Shown here: in pieces, positions 27,064 to 35,417 of the stretch
Layout: each line of letters opens with the position of its first letter
How positions within the stretch are numbered: position 1 is the first letter of the stretch
Source of the DNA: Marine Group I thaumarchaeote
GTDB lineage: Archaea; Thermoproteota; Nitrososphaeria; Nitrososphaerales; Nitrosopumilaceae
Assembly (NCBI GenBank): GCA_013390905.1
Contig: JACATG010000001.1
Span: 248,001-312,000, forward strand
Direction of reading: 5' to 3'
DNA: 64,000 nucleotides
Position numbers and translations under genes: made by a program
The notes under the pieces: generated by a model
What the model was told of the DNA's origin: nothing
Database searches by the model: none
The model's input: only the letters and a program-made list of their open reading frames with translations

Positions 27064-27396
27064 ATGACAGTTATTGTAAAAAGAAAACCATGTGCTGTTA
27101 CACAATTATTTAATACTGAAACTGGAAGGATTACTTACAAGTGTAAAGCAGAATCTGATTACATGCTAATTGAGGCCTTTGGTGGCATCATAAAATTCAA
27201 TCATAAAGGAGCAGTTGCAACTGTGACTGGTAATATAACTTCCCTTGAATCATGTGATGTAATTAAGAACGGACATCCAAATTACAAGGAGGCTTTGTAT
27301 ATAATCATTTCAGCACACAAAGAATTTGCCCAAAATGTTTCTGATTCATATCAAAAAGTGATTAAGGAACTTGAAAACAAGTTATCGAGTCTTTAA
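27064..27396 (+). CDS. Small protein of unknown function
   Basis: This 110-aa mixed alpha/beta protein starts MTVIVKRKPCAVTQLF and ends in a charged helix. It has no membrane segment or metal motif. The gene lies 49 nt after ferritin on the same strand. I cannot assign a family. Confidence 0.55.
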   Translation: MTVIVKRKPCAVTQLFNTETGRITYKCKAESDYMLIEAFGGIIKFNHKGAVATVTGNITSLESCDVIKNGHPNYKEALYIIISAHKEFAQNVSDSYQKVIKELENKLSSL

Positions 27397-27403
27397 TTTT
27401 TAA

Positions 27404-27523
27404 CTAACAAAACGAATTTCTTGGTTTGTCATGAACTCTGCCAATATGTAATGCTAAATCTATGACATTTGTACCAAAATCCTTTCCACAGAACTTACAT
27501 TCGAATATGTATTGATTTGGCAA
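27404..27523 (-). CDS. 39-aa single C2H2 zinc-finger protein
   Basis: A TTG start at 27523 and TAG at 27404 frame a 39-aa protein with C9-x2-C12, then 13 residues, H26-x4-H31 (CKFCGKDF...LALHIGRVH). This is a single classical C2H2 finger with little else. The arrangement, including the hydrophobic residue after the second Cys, argues against chance. It could bind DNA or RNA or act as an adaptor. Confidence 0.5.
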   Translation of the reverse strand: MPNQYIFECKFCGKDFGTNVIDLALHIGRVHDKPRNSFC

Positions 27524-27576
27524 GATTAAATCTTAATTTTTGTTATTATTAAAAATTACCTGATCCATCTTTTAAT

Positions 27577-27750
27577 TTAACCATAAATCATGCATTGTTC
27601 GCACTCGCAAACCTCTTGCTGTCCTGCTTTTTTCAAACACTTTTTGTGTTGCCCTGCTTGACACTGAACGCACACCTCATCAATATTATCTACACTTGAA
27701 TATTTTTTAGATTGATCAAATCCAAAACCTCCATCTTGTGGCCCAACCAT
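27577..27750 (-). CDS. 57-aa Cys-rich miniprotein
   Basis: An ATG at 27750 and TAA at 27577 frame 57 residues with Cys at 27, 30, 38, 48, 50 and 53 (CVQC, C, CECEQC). The six cysteines could hold zinc or an Fe-S cluster. The Gly/Gln-rich N-terminus lacks a signal peptide. It sits among other tiny minus-strand genes. Confidence 0.5.
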   Translation of the reverse strand: MVGPQDGGFGFDQSKKYSSVDNIDEVCVQCQAGQHKKCLKKAGQQEVCECEQCMIYG

Positions 27751-27784
27751 GTTTTATCATAATTGATGTAGTATTTTTACTTCA

Positions 27785-28084
27785 CTAATTGATTGCAGAT
27801 TTTATTGTGTCTTGCAATTCTTTCTTGCGCGTTTCAATAATTCCTCTTATTTCAAAAGTATCCACATAACCTCCAGCTGATGCACGAGTTGCTTTGAGCA
27901 AATAATGTAAAGATCCTTCTTCAATTTTTCCAACATAGTATCCATAAAGAAAATCTGCTTCATCATCACACTTCCAAATTTTTTTGATGTTTGGAAATGT
28001 TTGTTTAATTTCAGTTGGTATCTCTTGAATTCTCCTTTTTATGTATTGGTCAAGTGATTTCCTAATTGAAGAGTCTTGAAGCAA
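27785..28084 (-). CDS. 99-aa protein of a small paralogous family
   Basis: This 99-aa, mostly helical protein carries a central W-K-x5-DF-x-YG-x3-G core (IWKCDDEADFLYGYYVG). The same core occurs in the 99-aa protein at 33628-33927, so the two are paralogues. No upstream ATG exists before a stop, so TTG at 28084 is the likely start. The function is unknown. Confidence 0.6.
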   Translation of the reverse strand: MLQDSSIRKSLDQYIKRRIQEIPTEIKQTFPNIKKIWKCDDEADFLYGYYVGKIEEGSLHYLLKATRASAGGYVDTFEIRGIIETRKKELQDTIKSAIN

Positions 28085-28113
28085 TTCTAATGTTGTTTGG
28101 CAGTACTTGTTTT

Positions 28114-28263
28114 TTAGTCATTATCTTTCTCATCTTTTTTTCCATTCTCTGGGTTGTCCCACATATGCATAGTTCCTCGAATCATAAAAGAACCAACTAT
28201 TATGGCCACTAGTCCGCCAGCAATAAACATAAAGAATTTTCCAATATCTTTGATACTTGCCAA
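28114..28263 (-). CDS. 49-aa single-span membrane protein
   Basis: A TTG start at 28263 and TAA at 28114 frame 49 residues: one transmembrane helix (FFMFIAGGLVAIIVGSFMI, residues 10-28) and a charged tail (KKDEKDND). It lies 29 nt upstream of the 99-aa gene on the same strand. Its shape is that of a membrane-complex subunit, but the partner is unknown. Confidence 0.5.
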   Translation of the reverse strand: MASIKDIGKFFMFIAGGLVAIIVGSFMIRGTMHMWDNPENGKKDEKDND

Positions 28264-28349
28264 TATTGCTGATCTAGTGCTAGTCTAATTATAACTGTCT
28301 GGGAAAATTCAATTAGATTCAATAATGAGTTTGGACAATTATCTTCATA

Positions 28350-28448
28350 ATGTCTAAAAATAAACAGATTATTTCTTGGATTGCAATTATCAGCGGCGGA
28401 ATTGGTTTTTTCTTCTTTTCTCAATGGATGACTGAAGTTATGCGCTAA
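28350..28448 (+). CDS. 32-aa membrane miniprotein
   Basis: An ATG at 28350 and TAA at 28446-28448 frame 32 residues: a short basic start (SKNKQ), one hydrophobic helix (IISWIAIISGGIGFFFF) and SQWMTEVMR. It is divergent from the 49-aa membrane protein, with 86 nt between. Both could be small subunits of respiratory complexes. Confidence 0.45.
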   Translation: MSKNKQIISWIAIISGGIGFFFFSQWMTEVMR

Positions 28449-28493
28449 TCCTGAAAACTAATTACATTGCAGTTATTTGTAGTAACGGTTGCT

Positions 28494-28934
28494 ATGATTA
28501 CTCAAGAAATTAAGAATTTTTTGGATCTTCAAAAGTTAGGCTATGTAGCAACTGTTACTATTGATGGTAAACCAAACATTTCTCCAAAAGGAACTATCAT
28601 TGGTTGGACATCAGAAGTGTTGGCATTTGCAGATATTCGTTCACCTGATACTATAAAAAATTTACAGAGTAATCCTAATGTGGAAATTAATGTAATTGAT
28701 CCTCTTCTACGTAAGGGCTATCTATTCAAAGGCCAGGCCAGAATCATTAAAGATGGTTCTCTGTATGATGAAATTCTTAACCACTATAGAAAAAAGGGAA
28801 TCAAGAGTCCAATCAATTCAATTGTTTTAGTTGATGTCTCAGACGTATCTGAAGTGACTTCTCCATTGTATGACATGGGAATTTCAGAACAAGAAATAAA
28901 ATCAAAATGGAAGAAGCATTTTGAAAGTTTGTAA
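28494..28934 (+). CDS. Pyridoxamine 5'-phosphate oxidase-like flavoprotein
   Basis: This 146-aa split-barrel protein has the N-terminal FLDLQKLGYVATVTIDGKPNI pattern of the PNPOx-like FMN/F420-binding superfamily. The ATG at 28494 gives this standard start; TTG at 28467 adds a short extra tail. The family includes flavin oxidoreductases and F420 reductases. F420 genes lie at 40-42 kb, so F420 is a possible cofactor. Confidence 0.75.
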   Translation: MITQEIKNFLDLQKLGYVATVTIDGKPNISPKGTIIGWTSEVLAFADIRSPDTIKNLQSNPNVEINVIDPLLRKGYLFKGQARIIKDGSLYDEILNHYRKKGIKSPINSIVLVDVSDVSEVTSPLYDMGISEQEIKSKWKKHFESL

Positions 28935-28943
28935 TTCTACTAT

Positions 28944-29708
28944 TTATTTTGTTGATGCTTTGAATTTTTCTAATTTTTGTTTGGTTTTTTCATGTTCTTT
29001 CCTCTCTTTTTCTAAAAGTAATTGAACTGCTTCTAATTCTTTTTGTGTCATATTGAGTTTTGACTTTAATGAGCTTACTACTACACTTGCAGCTTCAATA
29101 ATCCCTGCAGAACCTTTTTGTTTTGAACCTTCCCCTTGGATAAATTCTCTTTCTTTAGGTGTTAATACACTCATATCTTGAAAATTATCTTTTCTATCTA
29201 ACTCTTCTTTTGCATTGTACAGTCTAGATCTTGCTTCATCTAATTCTTTTTGATATTCCGTCTGTTGGTTTATGATGTTATGGAGTGTAGATTGTTCTTG
29301 TTCAACTTGTTTTTTTATATTATCATATTTTTCTGTGATTTTATTTAGTTCTTGTTTCATTTTTAAAAGATTTTTTTCAGTTTTATTAAATTCGTTAATT
29401 GATTCTGAGTCTTTGATCTTCTCAAAATTTTTAATTTTATCTCTAATTTTTTTATATTCTAGGTGAACTGCGTCTAGTTCCATGTTTTTGTAATTAAGTT
29501 CTTTTTTAACTAACATCAGGTTACTAACTATAGTATTGTATTCTTCTTTTACAGTATGGATCTTGTTTGTGATGATATCTAGTTCTTGTTTTTCACTAGG
29601 ATCATTTTGAATATTTTCTGCTTCTGTCTTAAGCTCTTCTTTTTGTTCACGTTCTTCGTTTTTTTCAGAAATCATCCCATCTACATTTCTTTTACTAAAA
29701 AATCCCAT
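28944..29708 (-). CDS. Long coiled-coil protein
   Basis: This 254-aa protein begins MGFFSKRN and is almost entirely coiled coil between about residues 20 and 175. A short conserved-looking segment follows (LTPKEREFIQGEGSKQKGSAG), then a second coiled coil. There is no signal peptide or membrane span. It could be a cytoskeletal, DNA-organising or scaffold protein. ATG 29708 is preferred to the TTG seven codons upstream. Confidence 0.65.
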   Translation of the reverse strand: MGFFSKRNVDGMISEKNEEREQKEELKTEAENIQNDPSEKQELDIITNKIHTVKEEYNTIVSNLMLVKKELNYKNMELDAVHLEYKKIRDKIKNFEKIKDSESINEFNKTEKNLLKMKQELNKITEKYDNIKKQVEQEQSTLHNIINQQTEYQKELDEARSRLYNAKEELDRKDNFQDMSVLTPKEREFIQGEGSKQKGSAGIIEAASVVVSSLKSKLNMTQKELEAVQLLLEKERKEHEKTKQKLEKFKASTK

Positions 29709-29744
29709 ATCAATAACTGATATTCCCAAAAGATGAATCTTTCT

Positions 29745-29945
29745 TTACTCTTGTTTAACCCTGTCTCTGAAAAATTTTAGGTAAAACCCAATTACACCGA
29801 TTATTATTCCACCAAACAATGCCATTGTGCCTAATCCTGGCATTTCTGGGTAGATGTTTGGTGCAAGAAATAACAATAACGCACCTAAAATTATCAGGGC
29901 AAATCCACCATTTTTTCTTGATCTGTTGTGTTCTCCATGAACCAT
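29745..29945 (-). CDS. Two-helix membrane miniprotein
   Basis: This 66-aa protein has a charged start (HGEHNRSRKNGG) and two membrane helices (FALIILGALLLFLAP and FGGIIIGVIGFYLKFF). The gene lies 2 nt after lysS on the same strand, so it is very likely co-transcribed. The function is unknown. Confidence 0.6.
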   Translation of the reverse strand: MVHGEHNRSRKNGGFALIILGALLLFLAPNIYPEMPGLGTMALFGGIIIGVIGFYLKFFRDRVKQE

Positions 29946-29947
29946 GA

Positions 29948-31534
29948 TTATGTATACTCTGAAAGTGTTTTTGCTACTCGCTTTCTACCAATGTCAAATA
30001 TGAAAGGTCCTATTTTAGGCCCTTTTGTTGTTCCCAGAATTATTTGATATAATATTTTAAAGAAATCTTTTGGTTGCACATCATTTGATTTTGCAATTTG
30101 GTATATTGTATTTTGAATGTCTTCTGGCTCTTCTTCTGAACCAAGCGTATCTACAAGTATCTTTAATGCCTTTTTTGCGGAATTATCTAAATCTACTTGA
30201 ATTTTTTCTTGCTGATCAAACTCATCTGAAAAGTTTCCTGCAAGCTCAATTAGTTTTTTAATTTCTGGTTCAGAATTTTTTATTACTCCATAATCAACTA
30301 ATTTTTTCATTACTCTTTCTTCTCTGTTTTCTTTGAAGATCTTTGTTAATTCAATAAGTAATCTGTAGTTAACATGTATGCTTGATTGTTTTGGAGTACT
30401 AAGGAGATTTACGTACTCATAGAGTCCTTTCAATTTTATCATCTTTGCTTGGTTGTCTATTTTGATTCTTCCAAAGTAAATATCTTCTAATTCATTATAT
30501 TCGTTCATTAACGATGGAATATCTTCAAATCCCAGCTCTCGTGCACCTGTAATTCTTTTGTATAATAATAATAAAATTGATTTTGGACTACCAAACTCTA
30601 GCCATTTTTGCGCAGTTATAACATTGCCCAATGATTTTGAAATCTTTTTTCCACCTTTATCCAAGAACATTTCATATTTTACATGATGAGGATGTGGGAA
30701 TCCCAAAATTTCATCCGCAACCCAATCATTTACTTTTACAGAATCCATTATGTCTTTTCCATATGCTTCAAATCTGATATCGAATGCTGACCATCTTGCT
30801 GCAAACTCTACTTTCCAAGCTAGTTTTCCAAGGTCCTTTGTGATGTCTGCTTCTCCCTCGTGACCACATCCTTTGATCATTTTTGAGCCAATTTCAGCAT
30901 CATGACATGTGTACTTTACTTTCTTTTCATCAGCAATGTATTCAGTAGATTCTGCTGTGTATAGGCGATTACAATTTGCGCAGACAGGGAAATATGGCAG
31001 ATATTTTTGATATTTTTCCTGTCCTACTAATTCTGAAATTTTTTCTCCAATCTTTGTACTGTTTTGCAAGATTGTATGGATTTGCTCTTTTAGCAATCCT
31101 TGTTTGTAAGTGTCAACGGCTCTTCTAAACTCATACTTTATTCCAACCTTGTCAAGTCCATCTAAAAGAATACTACTCATATGCATGCCATATGATTCAT
31201 GGCATCCAAAAGGATCAGGAATTAATGATACTGGTTTCGCTAAGTGTTCTTCTAGAGATTCTGGAAATCCTTCTGGAATTTTTCGTAATCCATCTAGATC
31301 ATCTGAATAAGCAATCAGTTCTGATTTGTAACCAAAATTTTCTAATGCTAATTTAACTCCGTATGCTCTTACTGCATCTCCTAAACTTCCAATGTGTGGA
31401 ATGCCTGATGCACCAAGACCACTTTCAACCCTAAGAATATCTAAACTTCTTCCAAGAGATTTTTCACGTTCAAGTAATTCACTAGATAGTTTGTCTATCC
31501 AAGTTCCCTTTCCAATAACTCCTTGCCCTGACAT
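29948..31534 (-). CDS. lysS: Lysyl-tRNA synthetase, class I
   Basis: This 528-aa class I LysRS, the archaeal type unrelated to bacterial class II, has the HIGH-like GIPHIGSLG near residue 43 and the KMSKS-like KISKSLGN near 280. A zinc insertion (CANCNRLY ... CH ... CGHEGE) lies at about 185-225. It charges tRNA-Lys. The elp3 gene sits 9 nt upstream on the same strand, linking charging and wobble-base modification. Confidence 0.95.
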   Translation of the reverse strand: MSGQGVIGKGTWIDKLSSELLEREKSLGRSLDILRVESGLGASGIPHIGSLGDAVRAYGVKLALENFGYKSELIAYSDDLDGLRKIPEGFPESLEEHLAKPVSLIPDPFGCHESYGMHMSSILLDGLDKVGIKYEFRRAVDTYKQGLLKEQIHTILQNSTKIGEKISELVGQEKYQKYLPYFPVCANCNRLYTAESTEYIADEKKVKYTCHDAEIGSKMIKGCGHEGEADITKDLGKLAWKVEFAARWSAFDIRFEAYGKDIMDSVKVNDWVADEILGFPHPHHVKYEMFLDKGGKKISKSLGNVITAQKWLEFGSPKSILLLLYKRITGARELGFEDIPSLMNEYNELEDIYFGRIKIDNQAKMIKLKGLYEYVNLLSTPKQSSIHVNYRLLIELTKIFKENREERVMKKLVDYGVIKNSEPEIKKLIELAGNFSDEFDQQEKIQVDLDNSAKKALKILVDTLGSEEEPEDIQNTIYQIAKSNDVQPKDFFKILYQIILGTTKGPKIGPFIFDIGRKRVAKTLSEYT

Positions 31535-31543
31535 TTCTATTCA

Positions 31544-33130
31544 CTAGTTCAATATTTTGGACATATATGGTCCATATAACGAATACCCCAACTTTTGATA
31601 ATACTCTCTTGTACCAATTGCACTAATTACTAAAATTTTCTTTGCATCGAACTCTTCTTTGGAAATTTTTTCTGCTTCTCTCATCATATTTTTTCCTAGT
31701 CCTGAATGCTGAACCTCATTTTCTTCTTTTTCTCCAATCTTCAATGATTTTCCATAGACATGAATCTCTCTTACAATACAAGTGTCTTGTTGTATCTCAT
31801 CTCTGTGAGCATTAACACTTGGTTTTCTTAATCTCAAAAATCCGTAAATAGATTCATTTTTGTCCTCATAAGACAAGAACACTTCTTTTCCATCTGAGGA
31901 ATCATAATCTATTCTGTTTAATTTCACATCTTTCCCATCTGATTTTCTGTTAGACAAACCTACTTCTCTACATCTGATACACCTACATGAAAGCCCTTGT
32001 CTAGCTAAATTCTGATGGACAATTTGTCTTAGATTGCCTGATTTTGGCCCCGCAATGATCTCACCTGGAGAAATTTCCCTCTGTACACGCATGATTCTGA
32101 CCCATTTTGGAACATTCTTTTTTGCTTCTGTTAACACCTTGATCATGTCTTCATCAGAATATGGAATGTATTTTCCTTGTTTGTAGTCCTCATAAAGTGG
32201 GGTGTTTTCAATTACTAACGATGGATAAATCTTCAACATGTCTGGACGTAGATCTGAATCAGAAAACAGTTTTTTAAAATCTGTAATGTCATCTTCTGGA
32301 GTCATTGTTGGCAAACCTGGCATCATATGTGCAACAATTTTGTAACCTGCATCTTTTGAAATTTGAAATGATTCTATTACGTCATTATAGTTGTGACCCC
32401 TGTTAACTATTTTATAAACTCGTTCTTGTAATGATTGAACACCAATCTCTATTCTTGTGATTCCATAGTTTAACATTAAATCCACATGTTCTTTCTTACA
32501 ATAGTCTGGTTTTGTTTCAATTGTGAATCCTACATTTCTAATCGTTGCATGTTCATTATTTGATTTAGCTTCTTGCAAATCTTTTGAATCTGTTCCGTTC
32601 AGAGCATCATAACATGATTTGATAAAATTTTCTTGATAGTCTTTTGGCATAAAGAGAAAAGTACCCCCAACAATTACAATCTCCATTTTAGATGTGTCAT
32701 GTCCAAATGCAATCAACTTGTCAATCTTTGATGTGATTTGTAATTTAGGATCATAATCATTCCCAATTGCGTTAAGTGTAGATGGTTCTTTTCCCGTGTA
32801 ACTGTTTGGAGTATTAAATTCAATTCCTCCTGGACAATATGTACATCTGCCATGTGGACATGCATATGGTTTTGGCATGAGTGCAACCACCGCTACCCCG
32901 GATGCAGTTTTAACTGGCTTTTTCAACAAAACTTTTCTTAATTTATTAAAATCAGAGTCTTTTACCATTGATAAAATCTCATAATTCCTGGGAATTCTTT
33001 CAAGTGAGTATTTGGCACAGATTTTTATGATTTCTTGTTTTACTTGCTTTTTGCTAGGCTCGTTAATTGTCAGCAAATTCTGAGTGATCTCACTACATGC
33101 TTTGGAAAATACAGAATCTAGTTTACTCAT
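31544..33130 (-). CDS. elp3: Elongator protein 3 (tRNA U34 modification)
   Basis: This 528-aa protein joins a radical-SAM domain (cluster motif CPHGRCTYCPGG near residue 91) to a C-terminal GNAT acetyltransferase domain (QHSGLGKNMMREAE, then YYQKLGYSL). Elp3 makes the cm5U precursor at tRNA wobble uridine from acetyl-CoA. As in other archaea it acts without the other Elongator subunits. It is followed by lysS in the same operon; tRNA-Lys(UUU) is a classic Elp3 substrate. Confidence 0.94.
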   Translation of the reverse strand: MSKLDSVFSKACSEITQNLLTINEPSKKQVKQEIIKICAKYSLERIPRNYEILSMVKDSDFNKLRKVLLKKPVKTASGVAVVALMPKPYACPHGRCTYCPGGIEFNTPNSYTGKEPSTLNAIGNDYDPKLQITSKIDKLIAFGHDTSKMEIVIVGGTFLFMPKDYQENFIKSCYDALNGTDSKDLQEAKSNNEHATIRNVGFTIETKPDYCKKEHVDLMLNYGITRIEIGVQSLQERVYKIVNRGHNYNDVIESFQISKDAGYKIVAHMMPGLPTMTPEDDITDFKKLFSDSDLRPDMLKIYPSLVIENTPLYEDYKQGKYIPYSDEDMIKVLTEAKKNVPKWVRIMRVQREISPGEIIAGPKSGNLRQIVHQNLARQGLSCRCIRCREVGLSNRKSDGKDVKLNRIDYDSSDGKEVFLSYEDKNESIYGFLRLRKPSVNAHRDEIQQDTCIVREIHVYGKSLKIGEKEENEVQHSGLGKNMMREAEKISKEEFDAKKILVISAIGTREYYQKLGYSLYGPYMSKILN

Positions 33131-33186
33131 GAACTCTCATACTGATTTGGACATAAATTCGTTAAATAACTTGGCTTACTTGAAAT

Positions 33187-33498
33187 CTATCTTCGCATGC
33201 TCGTCTTTCTCTTAGCTTTAGTTCTTCTAGCTGGTTTTCTCTTTACAGTTCTTCTAGCTGGTTTTCTCTTTACAGTTCTTCTAGCTGGTTTTCTCTTTAC
33301 AGTTCTTCTAGCTGGTTTTCTCTTTACAGTTCTTCTAGCTGGTTTTCTCTTTACAGTTCTTCTAACTGTCTTTCTTTTGGTTGATTTTCTCCCAATGCTT
33401 CTTTTCATAATTTTTAATTCGTTTAACTCTCCTTGAATTTCTTTGATCGTTGCAAGCATATTTGTTATGAATGCATCATTGTTAGTTTCAGTTGACAT
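33187..33498 (-). CDS. Highly basic histone H1-like repeat protein
   Basis: This 103-aa protein has a short acidic helical N-terminus (MSTETNNDAFITNMLATIKE) and an Arg/Lys-rich tail with five perfect VKRKPARRT units followed by KAKRKTSMRR. Such tails, like histone H1 or bacterial HctA/AlgP-type proteins, bind nucleic acid by charge. It probably compacts DNA or binds RNA. ATG 33498 is chosen over a TTG five codons upstream. Confidence 0.7.
   Translation of the reverse strand: MSTETNNDAFITNMLATIKEIQGELNELKIMKRSIGRKSTKRKTVRRTVKRKPARRTVKRKPARRTVKRKPARRTVKRKPARRTVKRKPARRTKAKRKTSMRR
33220..33354 (-). repeat. Five 27-nt tandem repeats encoding VKRKPARRT
   Basis: Five copies of a 27-nt unit lie in frame within the basic protein. 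The copies are nearly identical at third positions, so they arose or were homogenised recently. Confidence 0.85.
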
Positions 33499-33627
33499 AT
33501 CTTGGCATTTCAATTTTTTTATACAATTTAAGACTATATGACTTGTATTTTGAACATCTAAACATTCATTAAATTTACAATTTTTTGGTACTAGATCATT
33601 ATAATAAATTCAAAAATTATAATGATT

Positions 33628-33927
33628 CTATACTTTATAGAAAAAGTGTATGTCTGAAAAACTTTTTTTGATCTCATCTGTACGTAATTCAACCATTTCT
33701 GTCATTTCCGTCAAATCTTCATTTGCAGGAAGTTTACCATATTTTGCAATATAATATCCAAGAGTTATTCCAATTACTACGCCCGCTTTGTGACCATACT
33801 TGAAATCATCCTCAGAGTTGAACTTCCAATGTTCCTTCTCACATTCATGTGTTTGAATACCATGAGGAATGAGGCATTCATCAATCAACGAACTTATTTT
33901 CATTTTGAATTCTTTCTCTAACACCAT
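33628..33927 (-). CDS. 99-aa protein, paralogue of the gene at 27785
   Basis: This 99-aa protein shares the core HWKFNSEDDFKYGHKAG with the protein at 27785-28084 (W-K-x5-DF-x-YG-x3-G) and a helical C-terminus. Its hydrophobic middle (VVIGITLGYYIAKYG) may touch a membrane. ATG 33927 is the likely start. The function is unknown. Confidence 0.6.
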   Translation of the reverse strand: MVLEKEFKMKISSLIDECLIPHGIQTHECEKEHWKFNSEDDFKYGHKAGVVIGITLGYYIAKYGKLPANEDLTEMTEMVELRTDEIKKSFSDIHFFYKV

Positions 33928-33969
33928 ACTCTATACCTCATTATGTCAAATAAAAAGCCAAAGAAATTG

Positions 33970-35370
33970 TTATACATTTAGCATCAATCTTACCAAATAT
34001 ACTCCTGTGCCAATTGCTGTTGTTGCAATCATGAATGGCATTCCTTTTTTGATGAAATCTCTGAACGCCATGTGATAACCGTGCCTTTCAAGAAGTGCAA
34101 TAGCAACAAGATTTGCGCTAGCACCAATTAATGTTCCATTCCCTCCAAAATCTGCACCTATTGCTAAAGCATACCACAAAGGATTGAAATCAAGAGGTTC
34201 TAAGTAACTTGCAATGTTTGGGTCTAGTGAAATGTTTTCAATAATCGGAATCATTGTGGCAGTATAAGGTATATTGTCAACAAATGCTGAAGCAAATGCT
34301 GATGACCATATAATCATGACCGCCGTTGCTGCAAAATCACCTCCAGTAGCTGTAACTATTTGATGTGCAAAGAGTTCCAACGCTCCTGTTAATTCAACAC
34401 CTGATACAATAATGAATAATCCTGCGAAAAACATCAGGGTAGGCCATTCTACATGAGTAAATGATTTTGCTGGATTAATTCTTGTAATAACCAAAAGAAT
34501 TGCAGCTCCTGCTAGAGCAATAATGGATACTTCCAAATCCAAAGTTCCATGGAACATAAATGCAATAACTACTCCGATAAGAACCAGCGCACTTTTTTTG
34601 AGTAGTGCAAAATCTTTGATTTCCTTTTTTTCATCAATTTGCATTAATTTCTCAACATTCTCTGGCTTTTGTTTAAGGTCTTTTCTAAACAAGATTTTAA
34701 GAATCACTAATGATGCTAAAAATGTGATAATAACTTCTGGAGTCATGTGGTATGCAAAACTCATAAAATCAAGATTTGCAGCAGATGCAATCATGATGTT
34801 GGGAGGATCACCAATGAGCGTAGCTGCACCGCCAATGTTTGATGCAAAAATTTCAGCAAGAATTATAGATATGGGATTTATGTTCAGAACTCTTGCAACA
34901 GAAATGGTTACAGGAACCATTAGAAGAATCATAGTAACATTGTCCAAAAATGCAGAACCAACTGCTGTAATAACTGACAACAATAACATAAGCTTCCATA
35001 CATTTCCCTTGGCCAGTTTTGCTGCCTTAATTCCAATATACTGGAAAATTCCTGTCTCTCCAAGAATTCCAACAATTATCATCATTCCTAAAAGTAATCC
35101 AATTGTGTTGAAATCAATGGAGCCAATTACAAAGTCAAGAGTGTCATGTGCAGGAATTAGACCCGTGTAAATTAGAACAATGACAATAATTAGTGCGCCA
35201 ATCATCGCAAGTGCTGTTCTGTGTATCACTTCAGTGACCAAAATCACATAAATTCCCATCAAAACTGACATGGTCATCGCCATTGCAACTGTAAACTCTA
35301 ACCCAATCATTTGAGGTAATGTAAACATCATAACGACTACACCAACAAGTGTGATTCCAATTATTGGCAT
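33970..35370 (-). CDS. ArsB/NhaD-superfamily ion transporter
   Basis: This 466-aa protein has about eleven membrane segments and the paired ion-transporter signatures: GSAFLDNVT near residue 142 and SAFVDNIPYT near 362, then GDPPNIM near 190 and GNGTLIGASANL near 420. The family includes NhaD Na+/H+ antiporters, ArsB arsenite pumps and the human P protein. The substrate cannot be told from sequence; sodium is plausible in a marine-type archaeon. ATG 35370 is preferred over TTG 35382. Confidence 0.8.
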   Translation of the reverse strand: MPIIGITLVGVVVMMFTLPQMIGLEFTVAMAMTMSVLMGIYVILVTEVIHRTALAMIGALIIVIVLIYTGLIPAHDTLDFVIGSIDFNTIGLLLGMMIIVGILGETGIFQYIGIKAAKLAKGNVWKLMLLLSVITAVGSAFLDNVTMILLMVPVTISVARVLNINPISIILAEIFASNIGGAATLIGDPPNIMIASAANLDFMSFAYHMTPEVIITFLASLVILKILFRKDLKQKPENVEKLMQIDEKKEIKDFALLKKSALVLIGVVIAFMFHGTLDLEVSIIALAGAAILLVITRINPAKSFTHVEWPTLMFFAGLFIIVSGVELTGALELFAHQIVTATGGDFAATAVMIIWSSAFASAFVDNIPYTATMIPIIENISLDPNIASYLEPLDFNPLWYALAIGADFGGNGTLIGASANLVAIALLERHGYHMAFRDFIKKGMPFMIATTAIGTGVYLVRLMLNV

Positions 35371-35417
35371 AATTTTCTGCAATCTAATTGACCAATTTTG
35401 ATTAAGATTGAGCCTAT

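Noticed and set aside
28209-28424. 71-codon minus-strand frame
   Set aside because: It lies across two better-supported membrane minigenes in other frames.
33220-33354. 27-nt repeats as a CRISPR or regulatory array
   Set aside because: No spacers; they encode VKRKPARRT in frame.
34523-35170. 215-codon plus-strand frame inside the NhaD/ArsB gene
   Set aside because: Antisense shadow of a strongly matching transporter.
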